Of a stretch of 64,000 nt of DNA, positions 49,552-58,752 are shown piece by piece. Source of the stretch: Streptomyces spinoverrucosus (GTDB lineage: Bacteria > Actinomycetota > Actinomycetes > Streptomycetales > Streptomycetaceae); contig NZ_BJND01000054.1 of assembly GCF_006539505.1 (NCBI RefSeq), positions 1-64,000 on the forward strand. The letters are read 5' to 3'. Under the pieces are notes generated by a model. It searched no databases. It was given only the letters and a program-made list of their open reading frames with translations, and was not told the origin of the DNA. Both the position numbers and the translations under genes were made by a program. Every line of letters starts with the position of its first letter. Position 1 is the stretch's first letter.

Positions 49552-51561
49552 TCACTCTCCCCGCACCCCGGCGTACCGGGTGACCGAGCGCAGCAAGGGA
49601 CGGCTCAGGCCGCCGGCCGCCAGGATCCCGCCGACGCCGACGGCGCAGCACACGGCGAGAACGGTCAGGCCGCGTGCGTCGAGGGACGAGTCGCCGCCAG
49701 CCAGCGTCATCGAGCCCCCGCACAGCAGTCCTGTCGCGAGAGCACCGCCCGCCAGGACCGTGAGCGGGATCAGGGTCTCCCGGCTGCGGGCGGTGTCCAG
49801 GACCCGTAGCGGGGTTCCGGCCAGGTGCAGCAGGGCGTAGGTGCGGCGGCGGTCCAGGACGTTGGCGGCCGCGGTGATCCCGGCGGAGGTGATGGCGACG
49901 GTGAAGGTCACCACGAGCACGACTCGGGTGATGGTCGTGAAGTCCTGGGTGAACCGGTTCTCGGACCAGTTCACGTCGGTGGTGGTCAGTGGGTACTGGT
50001 CGGGTGTCAGGCCGGTCAGCGCGGTGCGGGCGCGGTCCAGTTCGGCCGTGCCGCCGGAGATGGTGGCGGTGATCTGGCGGCTGTCGTAGGGAGACGTGGC
50101 CACGAAGCCGTCGTCCACGCCGACCACGGCGCTCACCCCGGCGGCGTGCAGGCGCTGTTCGGCCTGCGTCCGCGTCTGGCCCACCTTGTGGGCCGGGGCG
50201 GCGATGGCGAGCTGATCGGGCCGTCCACCCCACGGGGGAGCGGAGTCCACGGTGAGCAGGGCGAAGAACCCGGCGACGAAACCGGCCAGGGTGAGCCCGG
50301 AGACGATCCGCCAGGCGGCCTTCGGGTCATCCAGCAGCCGACGCCCAGCCAGCAGTGTCGCCGGCCGCTTGGCCAGGGCAGTGACAATCCTGCCGAGCAT
50401 CCGGACCACCCACGGCCCGATCACGGCCAGCGCCAGGAAGACCGCGGCGAACGCGAACAACGCCACGACGTCGGCGCTGCCGTACTCCCTCGTCACCCAG
50501 CCGTATACGGCGACGACGGCCACGAAGACCACCGCCCGCACGACGCTCGCCCCCCGGCTGCGGGAGCGGCGGGCCACGCCCAGCGGGCCGACGACCACCT
50601 GACGCAGTCCAGCGAGCGCGCTGCTGACGACCAGCGCGACCACCCCGGCCATCACCGCCAGCAGCGGCAGTCCGCCGATCCACAGGTCGGCCGAGTACCA
50701 GGCGCCGCCCGCGAGCGGTAGGCTCGCCGCCACCGGCAGCAGCAGCCCGTACCCCACGGCACCGAGCAGCGCTCCGGCCGTCCCGGTCAGCAGCGCCTCG
50801 GCTGCCGTCAGCCCGGCGATTCGGCCCGGCGTGGCGCCGATCAGGCGGAGCGCAGCGAGGCGCTGGTCGCGGCGGGAGACCGACAGCCGCGCGGCGGAGG
50901 CCGCCAGCACCAGCAGCGGAACGATGACAAGGACGGTGGCGAGCCGGGCCAGGAGCGTGTACATGCCGCCCATGCCGTCCGTCAGCGGCGTGCCGGTGAA
51001 CGACGCGACGCGGGTAGGAGAGGCGATGTCGCCGATCCGGCGCGGATCGGGCGCGCGTTCGGCGGTGACCGCCGGGTCGGTGGCGCGGTGTCCAATCACC
51101 GCCACGAGGTCGCCGGGGTGGGCGAGCGCCGCGCGGCCCAAGGTTCCGGTGGGGGTGCCGGGGACCGGGTGGCGGTCGGCGGGCAGCCGGTCGAGCAGGT
51201 CGCCGAGCGCTGGGGAGACCCACAGTTCGCCGGGCGCGGGGAAGCGGTCGAGGCCGGGCAGGGCGGGAGCGGTGCGTCCGGGCAGCTGTGCGACGTCCAC
51301 GACGGTGACCGGCTCTCCCCGGGTGAAGGTCGTTCCCATCGCCTGCACGGCGACCGGGCGGGAGGACTCCACGGGGTTGCGCCAGTCGGTGCGGTCCGTG
51401 CGGTGCTGGAAGCCCAGGTTCATCGCGACGCACAGCAGGAGGAGGGTGGTGGACACGGCCGCAGCCGCGACCGCGAGCCCGGTGGCGAGCAGGCCGGTGC
51501 GGCCGCCGGCCCGGGTGAGCCGCCAGGTCAGTGTCCAGGTGGTGCGGTCCAGTGGCCTCAT
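49552..51561 (-). CDS. FtsX-type ABC transporter permease
   Basis: 669 residues with two FtsX/MacB-like membrane blocks: LLATGLAVAAAAVSTTLLLL at the N-terminus, a block at about 210-370, and another at about 530-660. The extracytoplasmic part between the first helices is about 150 residues. Motifs such as SRRDQRLAALRLIGATPGRI and DRRRTYALLHLAGTPLRV are the conserved cytoplasmic loops. ATG 51561 overlaps the ATPase stop (ATGA). It forms an exporter or sensor with the ATPase; the divergent kinase suggests an antibiotic-resistance or envelope-stress system. Confidence 0.88.
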   Translation of the reverse strand: MRPLDRTTWTLTWRLTRAGGRTGLLATGLAVAAAAVSTTLLLLCVAMNLGFQHRTDRTDWRNPVESSRPVAVQAMGTTFTRGEPVTVVDVAQLPGRTAPALPGLDRFPAPGELWVSPALGDLLDRLPADRHPVPGTPTGTLGRAALAHPGDLVAVIGHRATDPAVTAERAPDPRRIGDIASPTRVASFTGTPLTDGMGGMYTLLARLATVLVIVPLLVLAASAARLSVSRRDQRLAALRLIGATPGRIAGLTAAEALLTGTAGALLGAVGYGLLLPVAASLPLAGGAWYSADLWIGGLPLLAVMAGVVALVVSSALAGLRQVVVGPLGVARRSRSRGASVVRAVVFVAVVAVYGWVTREYGSADVVALFAFAAVFLALAVIGPWVVRMLGRIVTALAKRPATLLAGRRLLDDPKAAWRIVSGLTLAGFVAGFFALLTVDSAPPWGGRPDQLAIAAPAHKVGQTRTQAEQRLHAAGVSAVVGVDDGFVATSPYDSRQITATISGGTAELDRARTALTGLTPDQYPLTTTDVNWSENRFTQDFTTITRVVLVVTFTVAITSAGITAAANVLDRRRTYALLHLAGTPLRVLDTARSRETLIPLTVLAGGALATGLLCGGSMTLAGGDSSLDARGLTVLAVCCAVGVGGILAAGGLSRPLLRSVTRYAGVRGE

Positions 51562-52280
51562 CGCCGGTACCCCGCCTTCGCGTCGGTCCCGGCCTCGGCC
51601 GCAGTTCGGTCTGCGGCCAGCCGGCCGTCGCGGACGTGCACCGTGCGGTCGCACCAGCGGGCCACATTCGCATCGTGGGTGACGACGACCAGGGCGGCGC
51701 CGTGGCTGCGGCTGACCTCCGTCAGCAGGTGGATCACCTCCATACCGGTGGCCTGGTCCAGCGCGCCGGTCGGCTCGTCCGCGAAGATCACTTTCGGGCG
51801 GCCGACCAGGGCGCGGGCGATGGCCACCCGCTGCGCCTGGCCTCCGGACAGCTGCCCGGGACGTCGGTCCTCCATTCCCTGCAGGCCCAGTGGTCCGAAC
51901 CACTGCCGGGCCTGCTCGACGGCCGCCCGGCGGGCCGTGCCGCCGAGCATCAGTGGCAGGGCGACGTTCTCGTCGGCGGGCAGTTCCGGCAGCAGCTGGC
52001 CGGACTGGAAGACGAAGCCGAAGGCGGTGCGGCGCAGCTCGCTGCGGGCCGGTTCGCGGAGCTGGTCGATCCGCTTGCCGTCCAGCAGGACCTCACCGGA
52101 GTCGGGCCGTTCGATCCCGGCCAGGCAGTGCAGCAGGGTGGATTTGCCGGAGCCGGACGGGCCCATGACGGCCAGCGACTCGCCGGCCGTCACGTCGATG
52201 TCGACGCCGGCCAGGGCGCGGGCCATGCCGTAGGACTTGAACAGGCCGGCGCCGGTCAGGACGGCGGAGGTGGTGTTCAT
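51558..52280 (-). CDS. ABC transporter ATP-binding protein (MacB/LolD type)
   Basis: 240 residues from ATG 52280, preceded by GGGGAGA. Walker A GPSGSGKST, Q-loop FVFQSGQLL, signature LSGGQAQR, Walker B VIFADEPTGALD and His in VVVTHD are all present. It pairs with the FtsX-type permease, its downstream neighbour. The divergent histidine kinase lies 160 bp away and should control the pair. Confidence 0.94.
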   Translation of the reverse strand: MNTTSAVLTGAGLFKSYGMARALAGVDIDVTAGESLAVMGPSGSGKSTLLHCLAGIERPDSGEVLLDGKRIDQLREPARSELRRTAFGFVFQSGQLLPELPADENVALPLMLGGTARRAAVEQARQWFGPLGLQGMEDRRPGQLSGGQAQRVAIARALVGRPKVIFADEPTGALDQATGMEVIHLLTEVSRSHGAALVVVTHDANVARWCDRTVHVRDGRLAADRTAAEAGTDAKAGYRR

Positions 52281-52440
52281 CGAGTGGTCTCCCCGGGGGA
52301 AGCGGTGTTCAGCGTGCATGCCGTCCACTTTCGGGGCGCACGGCAACTGGCTGTCTCGGCCGGACGACCGGTTGTGGTGGCCGGACATCGGCCATTCGGC
52401 CGAGGCCGCCGGGAATCACCGCTTCCGTATCCTGCCGAGC

Positions 52441-53637
52441 GTGTACCCCGAGACTTCGCTGCGCCGCCGGGCGCTGCTCGCCGTCGGCTGGATCTTCCTC
52501 AGCCTGGTGTGGCTGCTGGACGTGTTCGCCGGTCGGGAGCCCGACTACCGCTGGACGAGCTGGCTGCCGATCGTGTCCGGCCCGGTTGCCTGCGCGGCGC
52601 TGCTGTGGCCCGGACGTGGGCCCAAGATGCAGGTACGTGCCGTGCTCGTCGCCGGCGGCTCCCTGGCCCTCACGGTCGGGATCGGGGTGTTCGCGGGCCG
52701 GGACGGTGCCGGTAGCTGGGGGCTGCTGGAGGGCGTCGCTCTGCTGGTGCTGCTTTCCCGTGCTGTGTGGACGGTGCCGGGCCCGAGGGCCGCGGCAGCC
52801 GTGTCGGCCGCGCTGGCCGTGGCGGCCATCGTGATCCCGCTGCGCTGGCTGCCAAGGGACATCCAGACCGACAGCCAGACCGCCGTCAACTGGTGCCTGC
52901 TGATGACGCTCGGCGCCGGCACAGCTCTCGCCTGGGGCCTGCGCGCACGGCTGCTGGAGGAGCAGCGGGCCCGCGACATCGCCGCCGTACGCCAGCGCCA
53001 GCGCCTGGAACTCGCTCACGACCTGCACGACTTCGTCGCCCACCACGTCACCGGCATCATCGTCCAGGCCAACGCCGCGCTGACTCTCCAGCACACCGCG
53101 CCGGAACAGGTCGGACCGCTGCTGGAGAACATCAGCCGGTCCGGATCGGAGACACTGGACTCGATGCGCCGCCTGGTGCGGGTCCTGCGCGAGGACGACC
53201 ATGACAGCATCCGGCCCGGCGAAGTGTGGGCGGAACTCGCCCGCCTGGTCTCGGCGTTCTCCGAAGACGAAGCGGACGTCCAGTTGCACGTCGCCGCGGC
53301 GGCCCGCGAGGCGCGTCTCGCCCCCGAGGTGGAAACCTCCGTGCACCGAGTGGTGCAGGAGGCCCTGACCAACGTGCGGCGGCACGCGCCCGGCGCCGCG
53401 GTCGCCGTACGGATCGACGTGGACGGGCCCAGGCTGCGGGTCGAGGTGGCCAACACGGCACCGGCCGCACGCCGCCCCGTCCCGGTCGGCGGACGCGGCG
53501 GCTTCGGGCTGGTCGGCCTGCGTGAACGCGTCGAAGCGGTGGACGGCACGCTGACCGCCGCTCCCACCGACGACGACGGCTGGCGGGTCACCGCCGCCTT
53601 CCCCATGCTGGCCGCTGTGGCAGGATCACCGGCGTGA
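52441..53637 (+). CDS. Sensor histidine kinase (NarL/DesK family)
   Basis: 398 residues from GTG 52441. About five transmembrane helices fill residues 10-170 with little external loop, so it may sense within the membrane or through the ABC transporter. The HisKA_3 motif is ELAHDLHDFVAHHV with phospho-acceptor His193. The N-box is VVQEALTNVRRHA and the G-box region is GGRGGFGLVGLRERV. Its stop overlaps the response-regulator start (GTGA). Confidence 0.9.
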   Translation: MYPETSLRRRALLAVGWIFLSLVWLLDVFAGREPDYRWTSWLPIVSGPVACAALLWPGRGPKMQVRAVLVAGGSLALTVGIGVFAGRDGAGSWGLLEGVALLVLLSRAVWTVPGPRAAAAVSAALAVAAIVIPLRWLPRDIQTDSQTAVNWCLLMTLGAGTALAWGLRARLLEEQRARDIAAVRQRQRLELAHDLHDFVAHHVTGIIVQANAALTLQHTAPEQVGPLLENISRSGSETLDSMRRLVRVLREDDHDSIRPGEVWAELARLVSAFSEDEADVQLHVAAAAREARLAPEVETSVHRVVQEALTNVRRHAPGAAVAVRIDVDGPRLRVEVANTAPAARRPVPVGGRGGFGLVGLRERVEAVDGTLTAAPTDDDGWRVTAAFPMLAAVAGSPA

Positions 53638-54293
53638 ACGACACCGCGATCCGCGTACTGATCGCGGACGACCAGGAAATGGTCCGCATGGGATTCCGGC
53701 TGATCCTCGACGCCCAGCCCGGCATCGAGGTAGTCGGCGAGGCCGCCGACGGCGCCGCCTGCGTGGAACTCGCCCGCCGGCTGCGGCCGGACGTGTGCCT
53801 GGTCGACATCCGCATGCCGAAACTGGACGGCTTGGACGTCACCCGGGCACTGGCCGGCCCCGGAGTCCACACCCCGATGCGGGTCGTCGTGATCACCACC
53901 TTCGACCAGGACGACTACGTACACACCGCGCTGCGCAACGGAGCCTGCGGCTTCCTGCTCAAGGACGCCCCGCCCAGCCTGCTGATCGAGGCGGTGCGGG
54001 CCGCCGCCCGCGGCGACGCGCTCGTCTCTCCCGCCGTCACCGTCCGGCTGCTGAAGCAACTGTCCGCCACGCGTCCCGAGCCGGATGCCGCCTGCCCGCT
54101 GACCGAACGAGAACTGGACGTCGCCCGGCTGGTCGCGGTGGGCCGCACCAACCAGGAGATCTGCGACCAGCTGGTGGTGTCACTGTCCACCGTCAAGACG
54201 CACCTGGCCAACATCCAGCAGAAGATCGACGCCCGCAACCGGGTCGAGATCGCCGCCTGGGCGTGGGAGTCCGGCATGGTCCGGGAGCGATAG
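53634..54293 (+). CDS. NarL/LuxR-type response regulator
   Basis: 219 residues from GTG 53634. The receiver domain has Asp12, Asp13 and phospho-acceptor Asp58 (VCLVDIRMPKLDG), plus Lys in LLKDAPP. The GerE-type HTH is in LTERELDVARLVAVGRTNQE and QLVVSLSTVKTHLANIQQKI. It is partner to the overlapping kinase, and a likely activator of the divergent ABC genes. Confidence 0.95.
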   Translation: MNDTAIRVLIADDQEMVRMGFRLILDAQPGIEVVGEAADGAACVELARRLRPDVCLVDIRMPKLDGLDVTRALAGPGVHTPMRVVVITTFDQDDYVHTALRNGACGFLLKDAPPSLLIEAVRAAARGDALVSPAVTVRLLKQLSATRPEPDAACPLTERELDVARLVAVGRTNQEICDQLVVSLSTVKTHLANIQQKIDARNRVEIAAWAWESGMVRER

Positions 54294-54294
54294 G

Positions 54295-54310
54295 GCGGCT
54301 GCACAGCCGC
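54295..54310 (+). terminator. Hairpin at the end of the response-regulator gene
   Basis: GCGGCTG-CA-CAGCCGC, a perfect 7-bp stem two bases after the stop. It is short for a terminator but well placed. Confidence 0.45.
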
Positions 54311-54509
54311 TACGGTCGGACAAGGACACCCGCACCTGCACCGCACCAGAACCGGAACGCACGGAGCCGGGCCGGCCCGGCGCGGGCCGGACGGGGAACA
54401 GCTCACCAACTCCTTCGGCGAAGGAAGCGGAGGAAGAGTCCGTCGAACACCGGTCAGAACCTCGCGAGACCCTACGTGCGGGGAAAGCAGCAGGAGCAAC
54501 CCCGTGCGG

Positions 54510-54965
54510 GACATCCAGTGTGCGGCCGCTGCCGGGCTCACCAGCCGACAGGCACAGAACCATCTCCGCGCCGCCTTGGGGACGGTTGCGCAAGGACAGC
54601 CGGGCGCCGATCAGGCCGGCCTGGCCGACGGCGATGGTCAGGCCGAGGCCCGTGCCGTCGGACGGGGAGCCGGCGCGGAAGCGCTCCGGGCCGGAAGCGT
54701 GCGGCACCGCGAGCAGCTCGGCCGGGAAGCCGGGGCCATCGTCACGGACATGGGCCTGGGGGGAGTCGGGCTCCACCGCCACGGGCGGGGGCACCCGTGG
54801 CGCAGCGCGTCGAAGGCGAGGTCGGCGAGGATCCACACGGCGGGGGTCGGTCACCACGATCCCGTCCCGGGCCACGCGGACCTCCACCGCGTCCAGTGCG
54901 CTGGCCGCGCGACGGACCCATCGCACGCTCGTGGTGCTCTCCGTCCGGCAAGGCACCGGCTCGCG
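54510..54965 (-). pseudogene. Decayed histidine-kinase C-terminal fragment
   Basis: On the minus strand, remnants of an HATPase domain are readable but spread over different frames: DLAFDALRHG (N-box-like) in one frame, then VRDDGPGFPAELL and SDGTGLGLTIA (the DxGxG and GxGLGL boxes) in another. No single frame joins them, and the N-terminal sensor is missing. It is the wreck of a second kinase beside the intact two-component system. Confidence 0.7.
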
Positions 54966-55029
54966 TGCGTCAGGCGGGGCGGCATGCCCCGATCCGACGC
55001 CCGCAGACGTCGATGCCCGGCGGTCGCCG

Positions 55030-55212
55030 GGGAGGGGCCGGCGGTCGAGCAGCCTGGCCTCCTCCATGCGGGCGATCAACCGTGGTCAGCCCGCCCGATG
55101 TGAACGACAGGCCCTCGGCCAAGCGGCCGGGGCGGTCCGGTCTTCCGGTGCCGGGCCCGGCGCAAGAGCATCTCCAACTCGGAACCGGCCAGTCCGGCGG
55201 CCTCGGGCATGA
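55030..55212 (-). pseudogene. MarR-family fragment similar to the gene at 58121-58597
   Basis: The minus-strand sequence reads ARMEEARLLDRRPLPGDRRA, near-identical to ARMEEAGLLARHPHPDDRRA of the intact MarR gene, and the flanking bases match that gene further (CCTCCATGCGGGCGATCA is shared). Frame breaks and missing ends make it non-functional. It indicates a partial duplication or recombination between the two loci. Confidence 0.75.
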
Positions 55213-55245
55213 GTGAACGACACGACCTGCGGCCTTGACGCGGTG

Positions 55246-55896
55246 TCAGCCCTGATGTGCCGTCAAGCCGTCGAGAACGAGGTCGAGTTTCACCCGGAGA
55301 GCCGGACCGAGGAGGAATGGCTTGTCGGTGTGCTGATGCGCCTGGAGCCAGCGGTGGAGGGTTTCGGTGTAAACGGCGCTGAGGGTCTCCGCGACGGTTT
55401 CCGGGGACACGGAGGGACGGAAGTCGCCGTTGTCCTGGCCGAGGCGGACGCTGTCACGGAACGATTCAAAGACCGGGAAGGGGCTGTCGAACGTCCCCAG
55501 TTCGCTCAGCCAGCCCAGCGAGAGGACACGGGCCATCCTGGGGTTCTCCTCGTTCACCCCCGCCAGGACCTCCATCTGGAGTTCGAGCTGGCGGCGAGCA
55601 GGGGCTCGGCGGACGCCGTCATCGACCAGCCGGGCGGTCACGAGCTCCCGGCGCTCGCCCCTCCAGGCATCCAGCATGTCGCGTTTGCGGGGGAAGTGGT
55701 TGAACACGGTCCGGCGGGCCAGGTCGGCGCGTTCGGCGATCTGGTCGATGGTCGTCGCACCGTAGCCCTGCTCGGCGAACAACTCCAGGGCCGCGTCCAG
55801 GATCGCGGAGCGGATGCGCTGCCGCTGCCGCTCCCTGCGCCCCATCGGCTGCTCGGTCGGGCCCGTCGGGCTCGCTGCCGCGGGTGAACGGGTCAC
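55246..55896 (-). CDS. TetR-family regulator
   Basis: 216 residues from GTG 55896; ATG at residue 18 (MGRRERQRQ) is an alternative. Helix-turn-helix: IRSAILDAALELFAEQGYGA, then IAERADLARRTVFNHFP. The C-terminal domain is of the generic ligand-binding kind. It diverges from an esterase gene across a region with three TGCATCA repeats, the likely operator. Confidence 0.88.
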   Translation of the reverse strand: MTRSPAAASPTGPTEQPMGRRERQRQRIRSAILDAALELFAEQGYGATTIDQIAERADLARRTVFNHFPRKRDMLDAWRGERRELVTARLVDDGVRRAPARRQLELQMEVLAGVNEENPRMARVLSLGWLSELGTFDSPFPVFESFRDSVRLGQDNGDFRPSVSPETVAETLSAVYTETLHRWLQAHQHTDKPFLLGPALRVKLDLVLDGLTAHQG

Positions 55897-55957
55897 GTGT
55901 GTTCCCTCGCCTGGAAGTCACGGGTGGTGCTCGGTCGTGCCGACCTCATTCTATCCA

Positions 55958-55983
55958 TGCATCATTAGTGCATCAATGCATCA
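55958..55983. promoter_or_regulatory. Three TGCATCA repeats
   Basis: TGCATCA at 55958-55964, 55969-55975 and 55977-55983, in an AT-rich patch between the TetR gene and the esterase gene. They are the best operator candidates for that regulator. Confidence 0.55.
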
Positions 55984-56047
55984 TGGTGCACACTTTGCCG
56001 TGAGGGGACTCGCCGTCCCGCCGTCCCAACACTTGGAGGGCCGCACC

Positions 56048-57121
56048 ATGCCGTTCACCTTCGTCGTAGACCCCGCCGAACTCATCGAGGAACGCGCGGC
56101 CCAGTGGCGGTTCGGGGGCACCGATCCCGCCGTGCTGGAGGAGATGTCCCGTCGCATCAGCGACCTGTGGGCCGAGGGCCCCGGCGGCTGGGCGCATGAG
56201 TGGTCCGTCCTTGCCGAGCAGGCCGAGAAGGACGGTGATCTCCTGAGGGCCAGCCACCTGTACGGCATCGCCAAGTTCCCCGTCCTGGGCGGCAACGCGG
56301 CGCACACCCGGGCTTACGAGAACCAGTCGCGCACCTTCCTGGACGCCTCGTCCCGCTTCGAGGTGCCCTTCGAGCGCCACGTGATCGACGTGGCCTTCCG
56401 CGGAGAGACCGCGCGGGTCCCCCTGCACCTCTACGTCCCCGAGAACCTGCCGGACGACGCCCCGATCGTGCTGGTCTTCGCCGGCGTGGACACCTGGAAG
56501 GTCGAGGTGCACACCACCGCGCTCGCGACGGCTCGCCTGGTCGGCGCACGGGTGGCCACCGTCGACATGGCCGGCACCGGGGAATCACCGGTCGCCAACG
56601 GTCCCGACGGAGAGCTGTACGTCGGTGACGTCCTGAACTGGCTGCGCCGCCGCTTTCCCCAGGCACGCAAGGTGGGCACCGTCGGCTTCAGCTTCGGCGG
56701 GCACTGGACGATCAAGCTGGCTCTGCGCGGGATGGTCGACGCCGCGGTGAGCAACGGCGGACTCATAGACACCGCCTTCACCCCCGAGGCCGTCGCCCGG
56801 CTCCGCTACGGCATGCCCGGCATCTTCGGCAACTCCCTGCGACTGGACGCCGAGCCGCCTCTCGCCGAACTCCAGGCCGCCATGGCCGCCTTCTCGCTGC
56901 GCACGCAGGGGCTCCTGGACGACTGGGGCAGCGATCCCGTGCCGCTGCTGTACGTCAACGGAGACCAGGACCAGCACGTCCCCGCCGACGACTCCCGGCC
57001 GCTCGAGTCCCGCCCGAACACCGTCGTCCGGCTCGTCCCGAACGCCGGCCACTGCGCCATGGAGAAGGCCCAGGAGATCATCCCCTGGAGCCTGCAGTGG
57101 CTCCGCGACCAACTGGCCTGA
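56048..57121 (+). CDS. FrsA-like alpha/beta-hydrolase esterase
   Basis: 357 residues, ATG 56048 after TTGGAGGG. The nucleophile elbow is GFSFGGH (Ser215); the acid is in VNGDQDQHVP; the His is in PNAGHCAME. A helical N-terminal cap (about 1-100) resembles FrsA/BAAT-type hydrolases that act on esters or polyketide intermediates. No signal peptide. Divergent from the TetR gene, which probably represses it until a substrate-like ligand is present. The 280 bp after it show no gene. Confidence 0.82.
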   Translation: MPFTFVVDPAELIEERAAQWRFGGTDPAVLEEMSRRISDLWAEGPGGWAHEWSVLAEQAEKDGDLLRASHLYGIAKFPVLGGNAAHTRAYENQSRTFLDASSRFEVPFERHVIDVAFRGETARVPLHLYVPENLPDDAPIVLVFAGVDTWKVEVHTTALATARLVGARVATVDMAGTGESPVANGPDGELYVGDVLNWLRRRFPQARKVGTVGFSFGGHWTIKLALRGMVDAAVSNGGLIDTAFTPEAVARLRYGMPGIFGNSLRLDAEPPLAELQAAMAAFSLRTQGLLDDWGSDPVPLLYVNGDQDQHVPADDSRPLESRPNTVVRLVPNAGHCAMEKAQEIIPWSLQWLRDQLA

Positions 57122-57401
57122 CTCTGCGAGGTCCAGCTCCGCGTCTGTCGGCGACGGGGTGGCCGAGGCACCGGCGCAGGTTGTCGACGAAGACGGTGCC
57201 GTGGCCTTGTCGGCTGCGGTGCAGCGCGTCCGAACGAGGACGTGCTTCCCCTCGACGACATGGGTGTGGTCGAGGGGAAGCAGAAGTCGGGGTCGCTGGG
57301 GCGGACGAAGACGGCGGTCGGCTTACAGGCGGAGTCGAGGGCGCCGTCTCGGCACTGCCGGTCGGCCTGCGGTCGAAGCGGGCGCCTTCGAGCGAGGTCC
57401 G

Positions 57402-58055
57402 TCAGTAGGCGGCGGTGATGCGGCGGCGGATCGCCGTGCCCTTCTCGGCCTCGTCGACCAGGGCGACCGCGTAGTCCTCGGCGCTGATGAAGCTGGTGCC
57501 GTCCTCCGCGATCAGCAGGTCGTCGCCGCCGAGGCGGAAGGTGCCGGTGCGCTCGCCGGGGGCGATCTCGTCGGCCGGGGAGACATACGTCCAGTCCAGG
57601 TCGTCGCCCACTTCGGCGCGCAGCCAGCGCAGTACCTCACGCTGGGCGAGCGACTCGGCCTTGTAGATCGCGGGGAAGTCGGGGGTGTCGACCCGGTCCT
57701 GGCCCGAGGCGGTCTTCAGGCTGCCCGCCCCGCCGACCACCAGCAGGCGGTGTACGCCCGCTGTGCGCAGCCCTTCGACCAGGGACTTGTACGTCGCCAG
57801 CAGCGGGGCGGCCGGGTCGGAGCCGTCGCGGGGCGGGGAGACGGCGGAGATGACGGCGTCGTGTCCGGCAGCGGCCTGGGCGACCTTGCCCGGCTCGGTG
57901 GCGTCCAGGGCGAGGACGGTCAGCGCCTGGTGTTCCGGCAGGGCGTCCGCACGGCCCGAACGGGTGGCGGCGGTGACTTCGTGGCCGCGGCCGAAGGCTT
58001 CCGCCGTGATGCGGGAGCCGATCATGCCGGTGGCGCCGATGAGGAGGATCTTCAC
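57402..58055 (-). CDS. NAD(P)H-binding protein (NmrA/YwnB-like)
   Basis: 217 residues with an N-terminal ILLIGATGMIGSRITAEA Rossmann loop and the YwnB-type features: HDAVISAVSPP, RLLVVGGAGSL, YVSPADEIAPGERTG. It is an atypical SDR with probable NADPH use; no typical YxxxK pair. The MarR gene is 65 bp upstream on the same strand, so the two form an operon with regulation by that MarR protein. Confidence 0.85.
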   Translation of the reverse strand: MKILLIGATGMIGSRITAEAFGRGHEVTAATRSGRADALPEHQALTVLALDATEPGKVAQAAAGHDAVISAVSPPRDGSDPAAPLLATYKSLVEGLRTAGVHRLLVVGGAGSLKTASGQDRVDTPDFPAIYKAESLAQREVLRWLRAEVGDDLDWTYVSPADEIAPGERTGTFRLGGDDLLIAEDGTSFISAEDYAVALVDEAEKGTAIRRRITAAY

Positions 58056-58120
58056 AGGTGACTCCGTTCGTTTCCCGTTTCGGGGGCGAGGGGCTGGAGG
58101 CCGCGGGAGGAGCTGGACGG

Positions 58121-58597
58121 TTACGGCCGTGCGGGTCCTTGCACCGTGCCGCGTGCGGAGTGGGCCAGCAGCTTGGTCACCAGCTCGCGCAGAATCAGCC
58201 GCTCGACCGGGGTGAGCGGCTCCACGAGGTCGGCGGTCACCTGCGGGACGTGCGCGGCGAGGGCCCGTTCCAGCAGCTCACGACCTTTCGGGGTGGCTTC
58301 CAGGAGCGCGGCCCGGCGGTCGTCGGGGTGGGGGTGGCGGGCCAGCAGCCCAGCTTCCTCCATGCGGGCGATCAGCCGGGTCAGCCCGCCCGAGGTGAAC
58401 GACAAGTCCTCAGCCAGGCGAGCGCTCGTGGTCCGGTTCTCCGCGTGGCGGGCCAGACGCAGGAGCACCTCGAACTCGGAACCGCCCAGTCCAGCGGCCT
58501 CACGGATGGTGCGCTCGGCCCGTCCGCCGATCGCGTCCGTCAGCCGCAGGATGTCGCCGTACAGGACGACCGCATTGTCGTGCAGCAGCTCACCCAT
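58121..58597 (-). CDS. MarR-family transcriptional regulator
   Basis: 158 residues from ATG 58597; upstream codons in frame are poor. The winged helix is GGSEFEVLLRLARHAENRTT, then LAEDLSFTSGGLTRLIARME, with the wing DDRRAALLEATPKG. It precedes the NmrA-like gene. Promoter region holds the palindrome AACTTGAAGTT (58667-58677), its probable operator, which also lies upstream of the divergent solute-binding gene. Confidence 0.9.
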   Translation of the reverse strand: MGELLHDNAVVLYGDILRLTDAIGGRAERTIREAAGLGGSEFEVLLRLARHAENRTTSARLAEDLSFTSGGLTRLIARMEEAGLLARHPHPDDRRAALLEATPKGRELLERALAAHVPQVTADLVEPLTPVERLILRELVTKLLAHSARGTVQGPARP

Positions 58598-58666
58598 AAA
58601 GCTGACGGTACAGCAATCTATGACTTCGCCGCACGTCAACTCGCCGTATAAATCAACCCTGTGCTC

Positions 58667-58683
58667 AACTTGAAGTTTGAAGT
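58667..58683. promoter_or_regulatory. MarR-type operator AACTTGAAGTT with tandem TTGAAGT
   Basis: AACTTGAAGTT (58667-58677) is a palindrome with one central base. TTGAAGT is tandem at 58670-58676 and 58677-58683. The site lies between the MarR gene and the solute-binding-protein gene and may control both. Confidence 0.55.
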
Positions 58684-58752
58684 AATGCTGCCTCGGAAGG
58701 TATCTTCGCTCCCGTCCATCGCACTGCAGCAGCGCACTGAAGGGGACCACCC

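Noticed and set aside
57159..58061. Plus-strand frame opposite the NmrA-like gene
   Set aside because: Low-complexity Gly/Arg/Val composition; the minus strand has the Rossmann motif and matches a known family.
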